Part shown: positions 16,673 to 26,199 of the stretch, piece by piece
Layout: every line of letters begins with the position of its first letter
Numbering within the stretch: the first letter of the stretch is position 1
NCBI GenBank assembly: GCA_964446655.1
Contig: CAYUPL010000005.1
Coordinates: 1 to 64,000 of the forward strand
From: Desulfopila_A sp964446655
GTDB lineage: Bacteria > Desulfobacterota > Desulfobulbia > Desulfobulbales > Desulfocapsaceae
DNA length: 64,000 nt
Direction of reading: 5' to 3'
Program-made: the position numbers and the translations under genes
The notes under the pieces: model-generated
What the model saw: only the letters and a program-made list of their open reading frames with translations
Told to the model about the DNA's origin: nothing
The model's database searches: none

Positions 16673-17968
16673 ATGAAGGCTATATTATCTCAACTTATTG
16701 ATGATTTCCAAGAACGGGAACTGCCGGTACTGGTTACCAGAGACAGCAATTTTCCGGAAATACAAGGCAAGGCGGATGTCGCCGTTGGTATGCGGCGTAC
16801 CGGGAAGACATTTTTCTGCTATCAGAAAATGAAGGAACTTTTGAAGTCCAGCGTGAAGAGGCAACAAATTCTTTACCTGAATTTCGAAGATGAAAGGCTT
16901 TTTGACTTCAGCGTGAAGAACTTCCAGGCCATCCTCGATGTCTACTACGGTAAATTTCCGGAAAACAAAGACTTGGGATGTTATTTTTTTTTCGACGAGA
17001 TCCAGCGTATCGATCAGTGGGAGATGTTTGTCAGACGTCTGCTTGATACGGAAAAGGGCCGGATATTTCTTACCGGCTCATCCTCGAAGCTATTAAGCAC
17101 GGAAATAGCTACCAGTTTACGCGGTCGCTCGTTATCCACGGAAATCTTTCCATTCAGTTTCAAGGAATATCTCAAGGCCAACGGGATTTTTGCAAAACCG
17201 CCGCATCAATTCGGCTCCAAAACAGCGGCCACACTCCGCAAGGCAATTACCGAGTATCTGGGAACCGGCGGTTTCCCCGAAGTGCTGAATCTGGGCTCCA
17301 ATCTTCGTGTGGAAGTCCTACAGGGTTATATCGATTCGGTTATACTCAAAGATGTTATTGAACGCCACCGGGTCACCAATGTCATAGCCCTCAAACATCT
17401 GGTCAGCCACATCATGCATGCGCCTGGCGGGAAGTTCAGCGTTAACAAATTTTACAATACCCTGAAAAGCATGGCGGTAAGGTGTACGAAAAATAGCCTT
17501 TACGAGTATCTCGATCACCTGCTCGACGCCTATCTGCTGTATCGTGTTCCAATCCACACCCACTCCGAAAAGTCCCGTATGCTGAATCCGCCCAAGATCT
17601 ACACGGTGGATACCGGCCTGCTCAACGCCATGATGTTTCGCAAGTCCGCAAACAATGGACCGCTACTGGAAAACTTGGTATTTATGCACCTGCGTCGCAA
17701 TGGCTACGAAGCAGAATTTGTCAACACGCAGGATGGTTATGAAGCTGATTTTCTCGCACGGCACAAGGCAACCGGGAATGTCATCCTTATCCAGGCATGC
17801 TGGGATATGGCAGATCAGAACACCTTTAATCGCGAACTGCGAGGTCTGCAAAGCTCGATGAAGGAATTGTCCATCAATTCCGCAACTATCGTTACCTGGG
17901 ATGATGAAGCTGACCTGGATGGGAACATCAGTGTTATCCCTGTCTGGAAATGGCTGTTGATGTTTTGA
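16673..17968 (+). CDS. AAA_14/DUF4143 family ATPase
   Basis: 431 residues. Walker A VGMRRTGKTFFCYQ, Walker B YFFFDEIQRID, sensor region RIFLTGSSSKLL and arginine-rich LRGRSLSTEIFPFSFKEYL mark the AAA_14 domain. The C-terminal DUF4143 part includes YTVDTGLLNAMMF and a nuclease-like ending LENLVFMHLRRNGYEAEFVNTQDGYEADFLA. Such proteins are common, mobile and of unknown function. The gene stands alone, after a 216-base spacer in which I see no other gene, and upstream of a REP-type transposase. Confidence 0.88.
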   Translation: MKAILSQLIDDFQERELPVLVTRDSNFPEIQGKADVAVGMRRTGKTFFCYQKMKELLKSSVKRQQILYLNFEDERLFDFSVKNFQAILDVYYGKFPENKDLGCYFFFDEIQRIDQWEMFVRRLLDTEKGRIFLTGSSSKLLSTEIATSLRGRSLSTEIFPFSFKEYLKANGIFAKPPHQFGSKTAATLRKAITEYLGTGGFPEVLNLGSNLRVEVLQGYIDSVILKDVIERHRVTNVIALKHLVSHIMHAPGGKFSVNKFYNTLKSMAVRCTKNSLYEYLDHLLDAYLLYRVPIHTHSEKSRMLNPPKIYTVDTGLLNAMMFRKSANNGPLLENLVFMHLRRNGYEAEFVNTQDGYEADFLARHKATGNVILIQACWDMADQNTFNRELRGLQSSMKELSINSATIVTWDDEADLDGNISVIPVWKWLLMF

Positions 17969-18020
17969 AATCAGAGCAGCAAAGAGTGCATTTTCAAACC
18001 GCCTGTTCAGATACACTTCA

Positions 18021-18074
18021 AGACCACAGGGGACGTACCTTACTTATAGACCACAGGGGACGTACCTTACTTAT
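18021..18074 (+). repeat. Perfect 27-base tandem duplication before the transposase gene
   Basis: AGACCACAGGGGACGTACC... occurs at 18021-18047 and again at 18048-18074 without a mismatch. A related core in opposite orientation (CGTCCCCTTTA) lies behind the transposase gene at about 19144-19154. GGGGACGT-type repeats commonly flank Y1/RAYT transposase genes, which process single-stranded palindromic repeats. Confidence 0.8.
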
Positions 18075-18109
18075 TGACTTAACAGATATTACCCAGTATA
18101 TTTGCTCCT

Positions 18110-19105
18110 ATGCCACGAAAAGCCAGAATCGATATTCCGGGATTGCTGCAGCATGTCATTGTGCGAGGAATCGAAAAGCGGAAAATATTTCTCGACGATC
18201 ATGACCGCGGCCTGTTTGTGAATCGCTTCTTTTCTCTGCTCGAAGAAACCAGCACCGATTGTTTTGCCTGGGCGTTATTGGGAAATCACGTCCACGCCCT
18301 CCTGCGTTGCAACCGGACAAAGCTTTCCGTTTTTATGAGACGCCTTCTGACAGGCTATGCCGTAAATTTCAACCATCGTCACAAGCGCAGCGGTCATCTT
18401 TTCCAGAATCGATACAAATCCATTATCTGTGAGGAAGATACCTATCTTCTCGAACTTATCCGTTACATTCACCTCAACCCTTTGCGCGCCGAGATTGTTC
18501 CCGATCTGGAAACTCTCGAAGATTATCCCTGGAGCGGCCATGCCGTTTTAATGGGAAAGCGAAGTTTCCCCGGCCAGATGGTTGACGAGGCATTGCTGCT
18601 TTTCGGAAAGAGTCTGTCGTCGAGTCGTCAACAATACCTGCAGTTTGTCACCGACGGGATAGAACAAGGCAGACGGCCCGAATTAGTTGGTGGCGGATTT
18701 GGCCGGAGCCGAAAAGCAAGTGGCGACCAAGATGATTGCGCGAACTTTGATGATCGAGTTTTGGGGAGTAGCGAGTTTGTCGAAAGGCTGCGGCAAGAAT
18801 CCGATGTTCGACCAGTGCTGCCGCCAAGGGTTTCTTTATCCGACATTCGGAACCACATATGTGAGCAGTTTGAAGTACCCCCGGACGCTATTCTTCGACG
18901 AACCAGGGGCGGTCCGGTATCTGCGGCCAGAGCGGTTTTTTGCTACACGGCAGTCCGTTTGGCGGGCATGATGGGTACCGAGGCTGGGCAATTCCTTTCC
19001 ATGGGGTCCTCTGCAGTGAGTCGGGCGGTAAATCGGGGGGAGCTGATTTTACAAGAAAATCCGAGTCTCAGAGAGAGCTTGGAGAGAACCTTGCGCAATG
19101 GTTGA
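18110..19105 (+). CDS. REP-associated tyrosine transposase (Y1/IS200-like, RAYT)
   Basis: 331 residues starting MPRKARIDIPG. The HUH motif is GNHVHALLRC, and the catalytic tyrosine region follows in FQNRYKSIICEEDTYLLELIRYIHLNPLRAE. A C-terminal helix-turn-helix of DnaA-like type is present (LSDIRNHICEQFEVPPDAIL...GSSAVSRAVNRGE). RAYTs bind and cut REP-like hairpins as single strands. The 27-base tandem repeats in front and the inverted core behind are plausible substrates. The gene is intact. Confidence 0.9.
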   Translation: MPRKARIDIPGLLQHVIVRGIEKRKIFLDDHDRGLFVNRFFSLLEETSTDCFAWALLGNHVHALLRCNRTKLSVFMRRLLTGYAVNFNHRHKRSGHLFQNRYKSIICEEDTYLLELIRYIHLNPLRAEIVPDLETLEDYPWSGHAVLMGKRSFPGQMVDEALLLFGKSLSSSRQQYLQFVTDGIEQGRRPELVGGGFGRSRKASGDQDDCANFDDRVLGSSEFVERLRQESDVRPVLPPRVSLSDIRNHICEQFEVPPDAILRRTRGGPVSAARAVFCYTAVRLAGMMGTEAGQFLSMGSSAVSRAVNRGELILQENPSLRESLERTLRNG

Positions 19106-19245
19106 ACAGAATACCAAAACGTCATTAAATCATTAAAGCAGCAGCGTCCCCTTTATTGCTCGATGAGAGCCTGCTTCATGAGGTTCTTGAGTTTAATGTC
19201 ATCAACCAGCGTTTCCACAGTATCTTCCTTTCATAGATTATAATC

Positions 19246-19380
19246 TTAGACCCCATAGGCCTTCTTGGCTTTGGCTTTCCGGAGAAAGCTGTCGATTACA
19301 CGGAGAATGGTCTGCTTGTCATCTTAATCAAGGTGAGTGATCTCTTTTCTAAGACGTAAAAATTTCTCATCCAACGTCAT
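19246..19380 (-). pseudogene. Remnant of an XRE-type regulator or antitoxin
   Basis: Reading leftward from ATG 19380: MTLDEKFLRLRKEITHLD-stop-DDKQTILRVIDSFLRKAKAKKAYGV. The tail DDKQTILRVIDSFLRKAK is typical of the C-terminus of XRE-family regulators and antitoxins. The helix-turn-helix is missing and TAA interrupts at 19324-19326. The rest of the 510-base gap (19106-19616) holds another short coding-like tail leftward (LVDDIKLKNLMKQALIEQ, 19160-19225) and no complete gene. Confidence 0.5.
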
Positions 19381-19616
19381 CTTGGTCACCTTATTGGTTC
19401 TAAGATATGCATTAATAGCACTATAAGGTATTTTGGGGTCAAATAAAAGTGTCGGCGTCTTTCTCGCTTGAAAATAGCCGGCACTTATGTTCAGTTTTGC
19501 GCCTGGACTACACGAGTGGTTCTCCGGGTAAATTTCAAATCAACAAAAACTACGCATCGCTGCAGGAATGAACATCTCCCGATACCTGTTTATCGGAGAT
19601 ATAGCTTGAGTTTACT

Positions 19617-20510
19617 ATGCCCTATCTGCTCCTGATTTTAACAACGTTATTCTGGTCGGGGAATTTTGTTGTCAGCCGTGGCATGCATACCGAAATCCCT
19701 CCGCTTGCCCTCTCTTTCTGGCGCTGGTCTTTTGCCCTCCTGATCCTCTCATTTTTTGCGGTACGTCATCTCTGGTTGCAGAGGCAGCTGGTGCGCCGCC
19801 ATTACCGATTTATTCTGGTGCAGGGAGTTTTCGGTGTTGCCGCTTTCAATACCCTTATTTATATGGCGGTGCAGTCGACCACGGCTATTAACGCTGTTCT
19901 GGTCAATTCCTGTATTCCGGTGTTGATCGCGGTCTGTTCGTGGGTCATGTTCCGCGAAGTCATGTCGGTACGGCAGTGTTGCGGCGTGTTGTTATCCTTG
20001 TGCGGTGTATCTCTGATCATTGCCGGAGGAGATCTTTCCTATCTGCTGCAGCTTGATTTCAATCGAGGGGATCTTCTTGTCCTGGCAGCTGCGTTATTCT
20101 GGGCACTGTATTCCGCCAATCTGAAAAGATATCCCGCCGGTCTGCACCCGTTCGCCTATCTTTCAGGTATTGTCATAACCGGGCTTTTTTGTATTTTCCC
20201 CATGTATATGGTCGAGATCGCCTCGGGAAGAGATTTTCAGTTCAGTGGTGCAACGTTTGGCTCTATCCTGTATGTCGCCCTGTTTGCCTCGGTACTTGCC
20301 TTTATCTTCTGGAACAGGGCCGTCAGGATGGTGGGCGCCAACAAGGCAGGTCCTTTTATTCATCTGATGCCGGTATTCAGCACGATTCTCGCCATTATCT
20401 TTCTGGGAGAAAAAATTTTCCCTTATCATTTATTTGGCATGGCCATGATATTTACAGGTATTGTGATGACCACTTTTCGAGTGGCCTCCCCATCATCCAG
20501 GGTGAAATAA
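19617..20510 (+). CDS. EamA/DMT-family transporter
   Basis: 297 residues with ten predicted membrane helices in two EamA repeats (TLFWSGNFVVSRGM...; LFWALYSANLKRYPAG...). The C-terminal half ends LGEKIFPYHLFGMAMIFTGIVMTTF. Drug/metabolite transporters of this type export amino acids or related metabolites; no substrate can be named. Nothing in the neighbourhood suggests a pathway. Confidence 0.88.
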   Translation: MPYLLLILTTLFWSGNFVVSRGMHTEIPPLALSFWRWSFALLILSFFAVRHLWLQRQLVRRHYRFILVQGVFGVAAFNTLIYMAVQSTTAINAVLVNSCIPVLIAVCSWVMFREVMSVRQCCGVLLSLCGVSLIIAGGDLSYLLQLDFNRGDLLVLAAALFWALYSANLKRYPAGLHPFAYLSGIVITGLFCIFPMYMVEIASGRDFQFSGATFGSILYVALFASVLAFIFWNRAVRMVGANKAGPFIHLMPVFSTILAIIFLGEKIFPYHLFGMAMIFTGIVMTTFRVASPSSRVK

Positions 20511-20667
20511 GTCATCTTCCTGGTTGAAACACCTGGACTTTCCGGCTGATTTGCTGCATCCTTTTGAAGGATGGAATGTTTTGCCATCATTAAGTCGGTT
20601 CCATCCGGGAAAGGACTCTATCATAAAAACAGTCATCTATTAAAAAACCAAACAGAGAGTACATTGC

Positions 20668-21627
20668 ATGTCATTACCGTTACAGGAAAAGATTCCAATG
20701 GGTGTCAGCTCATGTCTGCTTGGCAATGAAGTACGCTATGACGGCGGACATAAACATGATCGATATATAACCCAGACCCTGGGGCATTATTTTGATTTTG
20801 TGCCGGTCTGTCCCGAAGTTGAGTGTGGTTTGCCGGTGCCGCGAGAGGCTATGCGGCTGGTTGGTGATCCGGAAAATCCTCGGTTGGTGACCAATAAGAG
20901 TGGGGTCGATCATACCGACAGAATGAAATCCTGGGCCGAGAAACGGGTCCGAGAGCTGGAAAACGATCATCTTTGCGGTTTTATCTTTAAGAGTCGCTCT
21001 CCCTCTTCCGGTATGGAGCGGGTTAAGGTCTACGACTCCAACAACATGCCCATGAATGTTGGGGTCGGCATTTTTGCCGCAATCTTTAAACGTCACTTTC
21101 CACTCTTGCCGGTTGAAGAAGAGGGCAGGCTGCACGATATGGTTCTGCGCGAGAATTTTATCGAATCGGTGTTTGTATACAGACGCTGGCGTGCAACACT
21201 GCGCCGGGGAACACCGGCTGATCTGGTTGCCTTTCATACTGAACATAAGCTTCTTCTGCTGGCGCATTGCGAACAGTGCTACCGTAGGCTCGGTCAATTA
21301 ACCGCTCAGGCCGGCAGTGTCGAGCCGGAGTCATTGTTTGCCCAATACCAGGGTGGTTTGATGGAAGCCATGCAGATCAAGCCGACCTTTAAGACCCATG
21401 TTAATGTATTAATGCATATGATGGGTTTCTTTAAAAAAATTCTCAGTAGTGATGAAAAAAAAGAACTGCTCGACATAATAGAAAACTATAAAAACCATTT
21501 TGTACCCCTTATCGTTCCGGTCACTCTGGTGAATCATTATGCCAGGAAATATAATGAGACATATCTGCTGCAACAGCATTATTTAAAGCCGCATCCGACG
21601 GAGCTTAAACTGCGCAATCATGCCTGA
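20668..21627 (+). CDS. DUF523 and DUF1722 domain protein (YbgA-like fusion)
   Basis: 319 residues. The N-terminal DUF523 part has GVSSCLLGNEVRYDGGHK, VCPEVECGLPVPREAMRLVGD and GFIFKSRSPSSGMERVKVYD, with conserved cysteines in the first two. The C-terminal DUF1722 part (about residues 190-310) has FHTEHKLLLLAHCEQCYRRLGQL and HVNVLMHMMGFFKKILSSDEK. The fusion is widespread and its biochemical role is not established; an iron-sulfur or tRNA-related role has been guessed only from the cysteines. Confidence 0.9.
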   Translation: MSLPLQEKIPMGVSSCLLGNEVRYDGGHKHDRYITQTLGHYFDFVPVCPEVECGLPVPREAMRLVGDPENPRLVTNKSGVDHTDRMKSWAEKRVRELENDHLCGFIFKSRSPSSGMERVKVYDSNNMPMNVGVGIFAAIFKRHFPLLPVEEEGRLHDMVLRENFIESVFVYRRWRATLRRGTPADLVAFHTEHKLLLLAHCEQCYRRLGQLTAQAGSVEPESLFAQYQGGLMEAMQIKPTFKTHVNVLMHMMGFFKKILSSDEKKELLDIIENYKNHFVPLIVPVTLVNHYARKYNETYLLQQHYLKPHPTELKLRNHA

Positions 21628-21917
21628 CCGGGGCTTGGGTGTTATCCAAGAGCCTGAAAAGACAACGGTAAACAACTTATAACACATTCTTAATCGGAAC
21701 CAAATCATTGCAAGGTAGAAATCAACAGCGGTGCCGTGTCGCGCCACACCGGGAGAAAAAATTCGCTGCATGCTGCCGTTATCGGATTCTTTAAGAAAAC
21801 AGCGGACAATATTTTCTGATCATATCGGAGCCGGTCAGGTTGACTGGTTGCCGCCGATTGTTGTGCGTTTCGTGGTTTTGGTTGTTTTTAATACTCTTCA
21901 ACGGAAAGGAGAAGCTC

Positions 21918-23255
21918 ATGAAAAAGAATACCCATGGTTTGTTGAGGCGCTCTCTTACTACCGGCCTGTTGGCCGGCTCTCTTGCTCTGGCCGCAGGACC
22001 GGTTTTGGCGGCCACCCAGGTCGACTTGTGGCATGCCTTTACCGGTCGCCTTGGTGAGTTGCTGGACGAGCAGGTCAAGACCTTTAATTCCTCACAGGAT
22101 CAATACGTGGTTACGGCAACCAATAAAGGGAATTATTCCGAGACGCTGAACGCCGGTATTGCCGCGTTCCGTGCCGGACAGCATCCTGATATTCTCCAGG
22201 TCTTTGAGGTGGGAACGGCTACGATGATGGCGGCCACCGGCGCTGTCAAGCCGGTCTACGAAGTCATGGAGGAGGCCGGATCGAAGTTTGACCCGGCAGG
22301 CTACATCGCTTCGGTGGCTGGCTATTATACCACTGCAGACGGCCGGATGCTCTCGCTGCCTTACAACTCATCAACCCCGGTACTGTACGTCAATCGCGAT
22401 GCCATGACGGTAGCCGGTCTTGATCCGGATATGGATCTGTCAACCTGGGACAAGGTTGATGCAGCTCTTGCAGGGCTCAAGGCGGGTGGCAGTAAGTGCC
22501 CTCTGACCACTGCCTGGCAGAGCTGGGTTCATCTTGAGAATCTGTCGGCTTATCATAATGTCTCGTTCGCCACCAAAGAAAACGGTTTTGGCGGCCTGGA
22601 CACGGAGCTGGTTTTTAACGGACCGGTGCAGATACAACATATCGCCAAAATGGGAGAATGGTCCAGAGATGGGAAATTTATCTATGCAGGCCGCCGCAAT
22701 GAAAGTGGGGCGCAGTTCCGTGCCGGTGAATGTGCTCTGTTTACCGAATCTTCAGCCGGGTATGCCGGAGTGAAGGCCGAGGCAAAGTTTGCTTTCGATA
22801 TCCGGCCGTTGCCGTATTGGGCTGATGTTGACGGAGCGCCGCAGAACACCATTATCGGCGGCGCCTCTCTCTGGGTCATGTCCGGCAAGAGCGCGGAGAA
22901 ATACCAGGGCGTAGCCGCTTTTGTTGAGTTCATGTCTTCCTCCGCCATCCAGGCCAAATGGCACCAGGATACCGGCTATCTGCCCATCACCATCGCCGCC
23001 TATGAGCAGACCAAGACCGAAGGTTTTTATAAAGAGAATCCGGGAACAGATATTGCCATCATTCAAATGACGGGCAAGGCCCCGACCGCTAATTCCAAAG
23101 GACTGCGTCTGGGCAGCTTTGACCAGATCCGCACCATCATTGATGAAGAACTGGAAGGAGTGTGGGTGGGGGACAAGAGCGCCGAAGCAGCGTTAAACAG
23201 CGCTGTTGAGCGCGGCAATAAACTGCTGCGCCGTTTTGAGCAGAGCAATCGCTAA
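21918..23255 (+). CDS. ugpB: sn-Glycerol-3-phosphate-type ABC transporter substrate-binding protein UgpB
   Basis: 445 residues from ATG 21918 with AAGGAGAAG upstream. A signal peptide ends at VLAATQ. The mature part follows E. coli UgpB closely: KGNYSETLNAGIAAFRAGQHPDILQVFEVGTATMMA, NSSTPVLYVNRDA, NTIIGGASLWVMSGK and HQDTGYLPIT. UgpB captures glycerol-3-phosphate or glycerophosphodiesters in the periplasm. First gene of a four-gene operon ugpB-A-E-C. The 290-base region before it shows no gene. Confidence 0.93.
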   Translation: MKKNTHGLLRRSLTTGLLAGSLALAAGPVLAATQVDLWHAFTGRLGELLDEQVKTFNSSQDQYVVTATNKGNYSETLNAGIAAFRAGQHPDILQVFEVGTATMMAATGAVKPVYEVMEEAGSKFDPAGYIASVAGYYTTADGRMLSLPYNSSTPVLYVNRDAMTVAGLDPDMDLSTWDKVDAALAGLKAGGSKCPLTTAWQSWVHLENLSAYHNVSFATKENGFGGLDTELVFNGPVQIQHIAKMGEWSRDGKFIYAGRRNESGAQFRAGECALFTESSAGYAGVKAEAKFAFDIRPLPYWADVDGAPQNTIIGGASLWVMSGKSAEKYQGVAAFVEFMSSSAIQAKWHQDTGYLPITIAAYEQTKTEGFYKENPGTDIAIIQMTGKAPTANSKGLRLGSFDQIRTIIDEELEGVWVGDKSAEAALNSAVERGNKLLRRFEQSNR

Positions 23256-23266
23256 GCCGGTGCTCT

Positions 23267-23304
23267 TCCAAGGATGAGTCATTCTCTCTTGACTCACCCT
23301 TGGA
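23267..23304 (+). other. Intercistronic hairpin between ugpB and ugpA
   Basis: TCCAAGGATGAGTCA pairs with TGACTCACCCTTGGA (one A/C mismatch) around an 8-base loop. There is no T-tract. Hairpins in this place of binding-protein operons stabilise the 5' mRNA segment and raise binding-protein yield over the membrane subunits; inferred by position. Confidence 0.7.
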
Positions 23305-23322
23305 GCTGAAACGGAAATATCT

Positions 23323-24204
23323 ATGGAAAAACGAGTTTTCTTTCGCAATCGCTGGCTGCCCTACCTTCTGGTTGCTCCGCAGATAGCCGTCACGCTAGTG
23401 TTTTTTTTCTGGCCGGCGGGTGAGGCTATTTACCAGTCTGTTTTTATGCCCGATCCTTTTGGCCTGAAAACCAACTATGTCGGTCTGGCCAATTTTCAGT
23501 TCCTTTTTACCGATTCCTATTACCGTAACTCCTTTGCTACTACTGCGGTTTTCAGTTTTTCCGTCACCGCCGTGTCCATGTCCGTGGCTTTATGGCTGGC
23601 GGTACTGGCCGACCGGGTCGGCAAGAAAGCCGGAGGATATACAACCCTGCTTATCTGGCCTTACGCGGTTGCTCCGGCGATTGCAGGCGTGTTGTGGATG
23701 TTTCTCTTTATGCCGTCCATCGGTGTGCTGGCCCGTGCCCTTGGTCACTTTGGTTATACCTGGAACCATTCTTTGAACGGAGGGGAGGCCATGATTTTGG
23801 TGGTGATAGCCTCAGCCTGGAAACAGATCAGCTATAATTTTCTCTTTTTTCTGGCAGGCCTGCAGTCCATTCCACGCAGCTTGATTGAGGCTGCAGCTAT
23901 TGACGGCGCTTCCTTCAGCCGCCGTTTCTGGACCATCGTTTTTCCGCTGCTGTCGCCGACCACTTTTTTTCTGCTGGTGGTCAATGTGGTCTATGCCTTT
24001 TTTGAAACTTTCGGTGTTATCCACACCATTACCGGAGGCGGTCCGCAGCAATCAACCTCCATCCTGGTCTATAAAGTTTTTTCCGATGGTTTTGTCGGTC
24101 AGGACCTGGGTTCCTCGGCAGCGCAGTCAGTCATTCTGTTGTTGCTGGTGGGGGGGTTGACCATCATCCAGTTTCGCTATATTGAGCGCAAGGTGCAGTA
24201 CTGA
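23323..24204 (+). CDS. ugpA: Glycerol-3-phosphate-type ABC transporter permease UgpA
   Basis: 293 residues, six membrane helices. The permease EAA loop reads IEAAAIDGASFSRRFWTIVFPLLSP. The C-terminus ends in the typical LTIIQFRYIERKVQY of UgpA. Stop and start with ugpE overlap (TGATG), indicating coupled translation. Confidence 0.92.
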   Translation: MEKRVFFRNRWLPYLLVAPQIAVTLVFFFWPAGEAIYQSVFMPDPFGLKTNYVGLANFQFLFTDSYYRNSFATTAVFSFSVTAVSMSVALWLAVLADRVGKKAGGYTTLLIWPYAVAPAIAGVLWMFLFMPSIGVLARALGHFGYTWNHSLNGGEAMILVVIASAWKQISYNFLFFLAGLQSIPRSLIEAAAIDGASFSRRFWTIVFPLLSPTTFFLLVVNVVYAFFETFGVIHTITGGGPQQSTSILVYKVFSDGFVGQDLGSSAAQSVILLLLVGGLTIIQFRYIERKVQY

Positions 24205-25049
24205 TGGACGGTATGGTAGAAAGAAGAGGATGGGGCCTGTGGCTGACCCATCTGGGCCTTATTGCCGGGATTTGCATCATCTGTTATCCGCTCTATATTG
24301 CCCTGATAGCCTCGACCTTGACCCAGGCCGATCTGGTCACCCCGCCGATGCCTCTGCTGCCCGGTCCTCATCTTCTTGAGAACTACCGTGAGGCACTTTT
24401 TTCCGGCATGAGTACACCGGTGTGGAAAATGATGGTAAATTCGATGATCATGGCTTTGGGAATCACCATCGGGAAAATCGCCATATCTCTGATTTCCGCC
24501 TATGCCATCGTCTACTTTCGGTTTCCCTTGCGTTCTTTTTTCTTCTGGCTGATCTTTTTGACCTTGATGCTGCCGGTTGAAGTACGCATTGTTCCTACCT
24601 ACGAAGTTATGGCGGGTCTGCATCTGCTGAACAGTTACAGCGGTCTGATTCTTCCTCTGGTAGCCTCGGCGACGGCGACGTTTCTGTTTCGCCAGCTCTT
24701 TATGACCATTCCTGAAGAACTGGTGGAAGCGGCCCGGGTCGATGGTGCCGGACCGGTACGATTTTTTCTCGATATTCTTCTGCCGTTGTCCCGTACCAAT
24801 ATCGCCGCTTTGTTTGTCATACTTTTTATTTACGGATGGAATCAGTACCTCTGGCCACTGCTGATTACCACGGAACCGGATATGAACACCATTGTGATGG
24901 GTATCAAGCAGATGCTGCCCACGGGTGACCAGACTGTGGAGTGGCCGGTTATCATGGCCACCGCCATCCTGGCCATGGTTCCACCGGTCGTTGTGGTTAT
25001 CAGTATGCGCAATCTTTTTATCAAAGGTTTAATTGAAAGTGAAAAATAA
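24204..25049 (+). CDS. ugpE: Glycerol-3-phosphate-type ABC transporter permease UgpE
   Basis: 281 residues with six helices and the EAA loop VEAARVDGAGPVRFFLDILLPLSRTNI. The end GYNQYLWPLLITTE-like segment (GWNQYLWPLLITTEPDMNTIVMGIKQML) and RNLFIKGLIESEK are typical of UgpE. It starts in the stop codon of ugpA and ends three bases before the ATPase gene. Confidence 0.92.
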   Translation: MDGMVERRGWGLWLTHLGLIAGICIICYPLYIALIASTLTQADLVTPPMPLLPGPHLLENYREALFSGMSTPVWKMMVNSMIMALGITIGKIAISLISAYAIVYFRFPLRSFFFWLIFLTLMLPVEVRIVPTYEVMAGLHLLNSYSGLILPLVASATATFLFRQLFMTIPEELVEAARVDGAGPVRFFLDILLPLSRTNIAALFVILFIYGWNQYLWPLLITTEPDMNTIVMGIKQMLPTGDQTVEWPVIMATAILAMVPPVVVVISMRNLFIKGLIESEK

Positions 25050-25052
25050 CTC

Positions 25053-26114
25053 ATGGCACGTGTCAATCTGACGGCAGTAAAGAAAATCTACGACAAGACC
25101 ACTGTAATCCATGATCTCAATCTGGATATCGAGGACGGTGAACTGATTGTTATCGTCGGTCCTTCCGGTTGCGGTAAATCGACCTTGCTGCGCATGATAG
25201 CCGGTCTGGAAACCATAACGGCGGGGGAGATCCGCATTGCCGATCGGGTTGTCAATACTCTTGAACCACGGCAGCGCGATATTGCCATGGTGTTTCAGAA
25301 CTACGCTCTCTATCCTCACATGACCGTATATGCGAATATGGCATACAGTCTGAAAATAGCGGGTCTTAAAAAAGAAGACATTGAAAAACGTATCGGAGAA
25401 ACAGCCCGTCTGCTGGAGCTGGAGCAGTTTCTGCAACGCAAACCACGACAGCTCTCCGGCGGACAGCGCCAGCGGGTGGCCATGGGTCGTGCCATCGTCC
25501 GAAACCCGGCGGTTTTTCTGTTTGATGAGCCGCTTTCCAATCTCGATGCCCGTTTACGCGTGCAGATGCGCATGGAGATCAAAACCCTGCAACGGACTCT
25601 AGGCGCAACTCTTCTTTATGTGACTCACGATCAGGTGGAGGCCATGACGCTTGCTGATCGCATGGTGGTGATGAGTGACGGGGTGGTGGAGCAGGTTGGC
25701 GCTCCTCTGGAGGTCTACCACGATCCGGCCACTACCTTTGTGGCAGGCTTTATCGGTTCACCTCCCATGAATTTTCTTGATATTCAAAATGATCCTGCCG
25801 TGACGGGATCGGGCCGGGTAACTGCGGAGGTTATGGATGTTTCCTCCTATGGCACAGCCCTGGTAGGGGTTCGGCCGGAGCACCTTCGCTTCTGCGAGCC
25901 GGGAGAAGGCCTTTGTGACGCCGAAGTGGCCTTCTTTGAGGAGCTGGGCGCAGAAACGCTTGTCCATCTGCACTCTTCCAAAGGCCGGAAATATATTTTA
26001 CGATGCGAGAGCGACACGCCTCCTCCAGTTCTGGGGACTCAGGTAGGGTTGACCGCTACGCAAGAGTATCGGTTCTTTTTTGATAGCGCAGGGAGACGAG
26101 TTCAGACTTCCTAA
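25053..26114 (+). CDS. ugpC: ABC transporter ATP-binding protein UgpC
   Basis: 353 residues. Walker A GPSGCGKST, Q-loop VFQNYALYPHMTV, signature LSGGQRQRVAMGRAI, Walker B VFLFDEPLSNLDA and switch His VTHD are all present. A C-terminal MalK/UgpC-type TOBE/OB regulatory domain extends from about residue 235 (PPMNFLDIQ...VGVRPEHLRF). It energises uptake by the UgpA/UgpE channel. Last gene of the operon. Confidence 0.93.
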   Translation: MARVNLTAVKKIYDKTTVIHDLNLDIEDGELIVIVGPSGCGKSTLLRMIAGLETITAGEIRIADRVVNTLEPRQRDIAMVFQNYALYPHMTVYANMAYSLKIAGLKKEDIEKRIGETARLLELEQFLQRKPRQLSGGQRQRVAMGRAIVRNPAVFLFDEPLSNLDARLRVQMRMEIKTLQRTLGATLLYVTHDQVEAMTLADRMVVMSDGVVEQVGAPLEVYHDPATTFVAGFIGSPPMNFLDIQNDPAVTGSGRVTAEVMDVSSYGTALVGVRPEHLRFCEPGEGLCDAEVAFFEELGAETLVHLHSSKGRKYILRCESDTPPPVLGTQVGLTATQEYRFFFDSAGRRVQTS

Positions 26115-26199
26115 TGGGAAGCATACAAAAAGGATTCCAGGCTGTGAAATTTACCGAGGAGTATTGCTTCAGAACGCATTGCCGGAAGACAAAAAAGGA

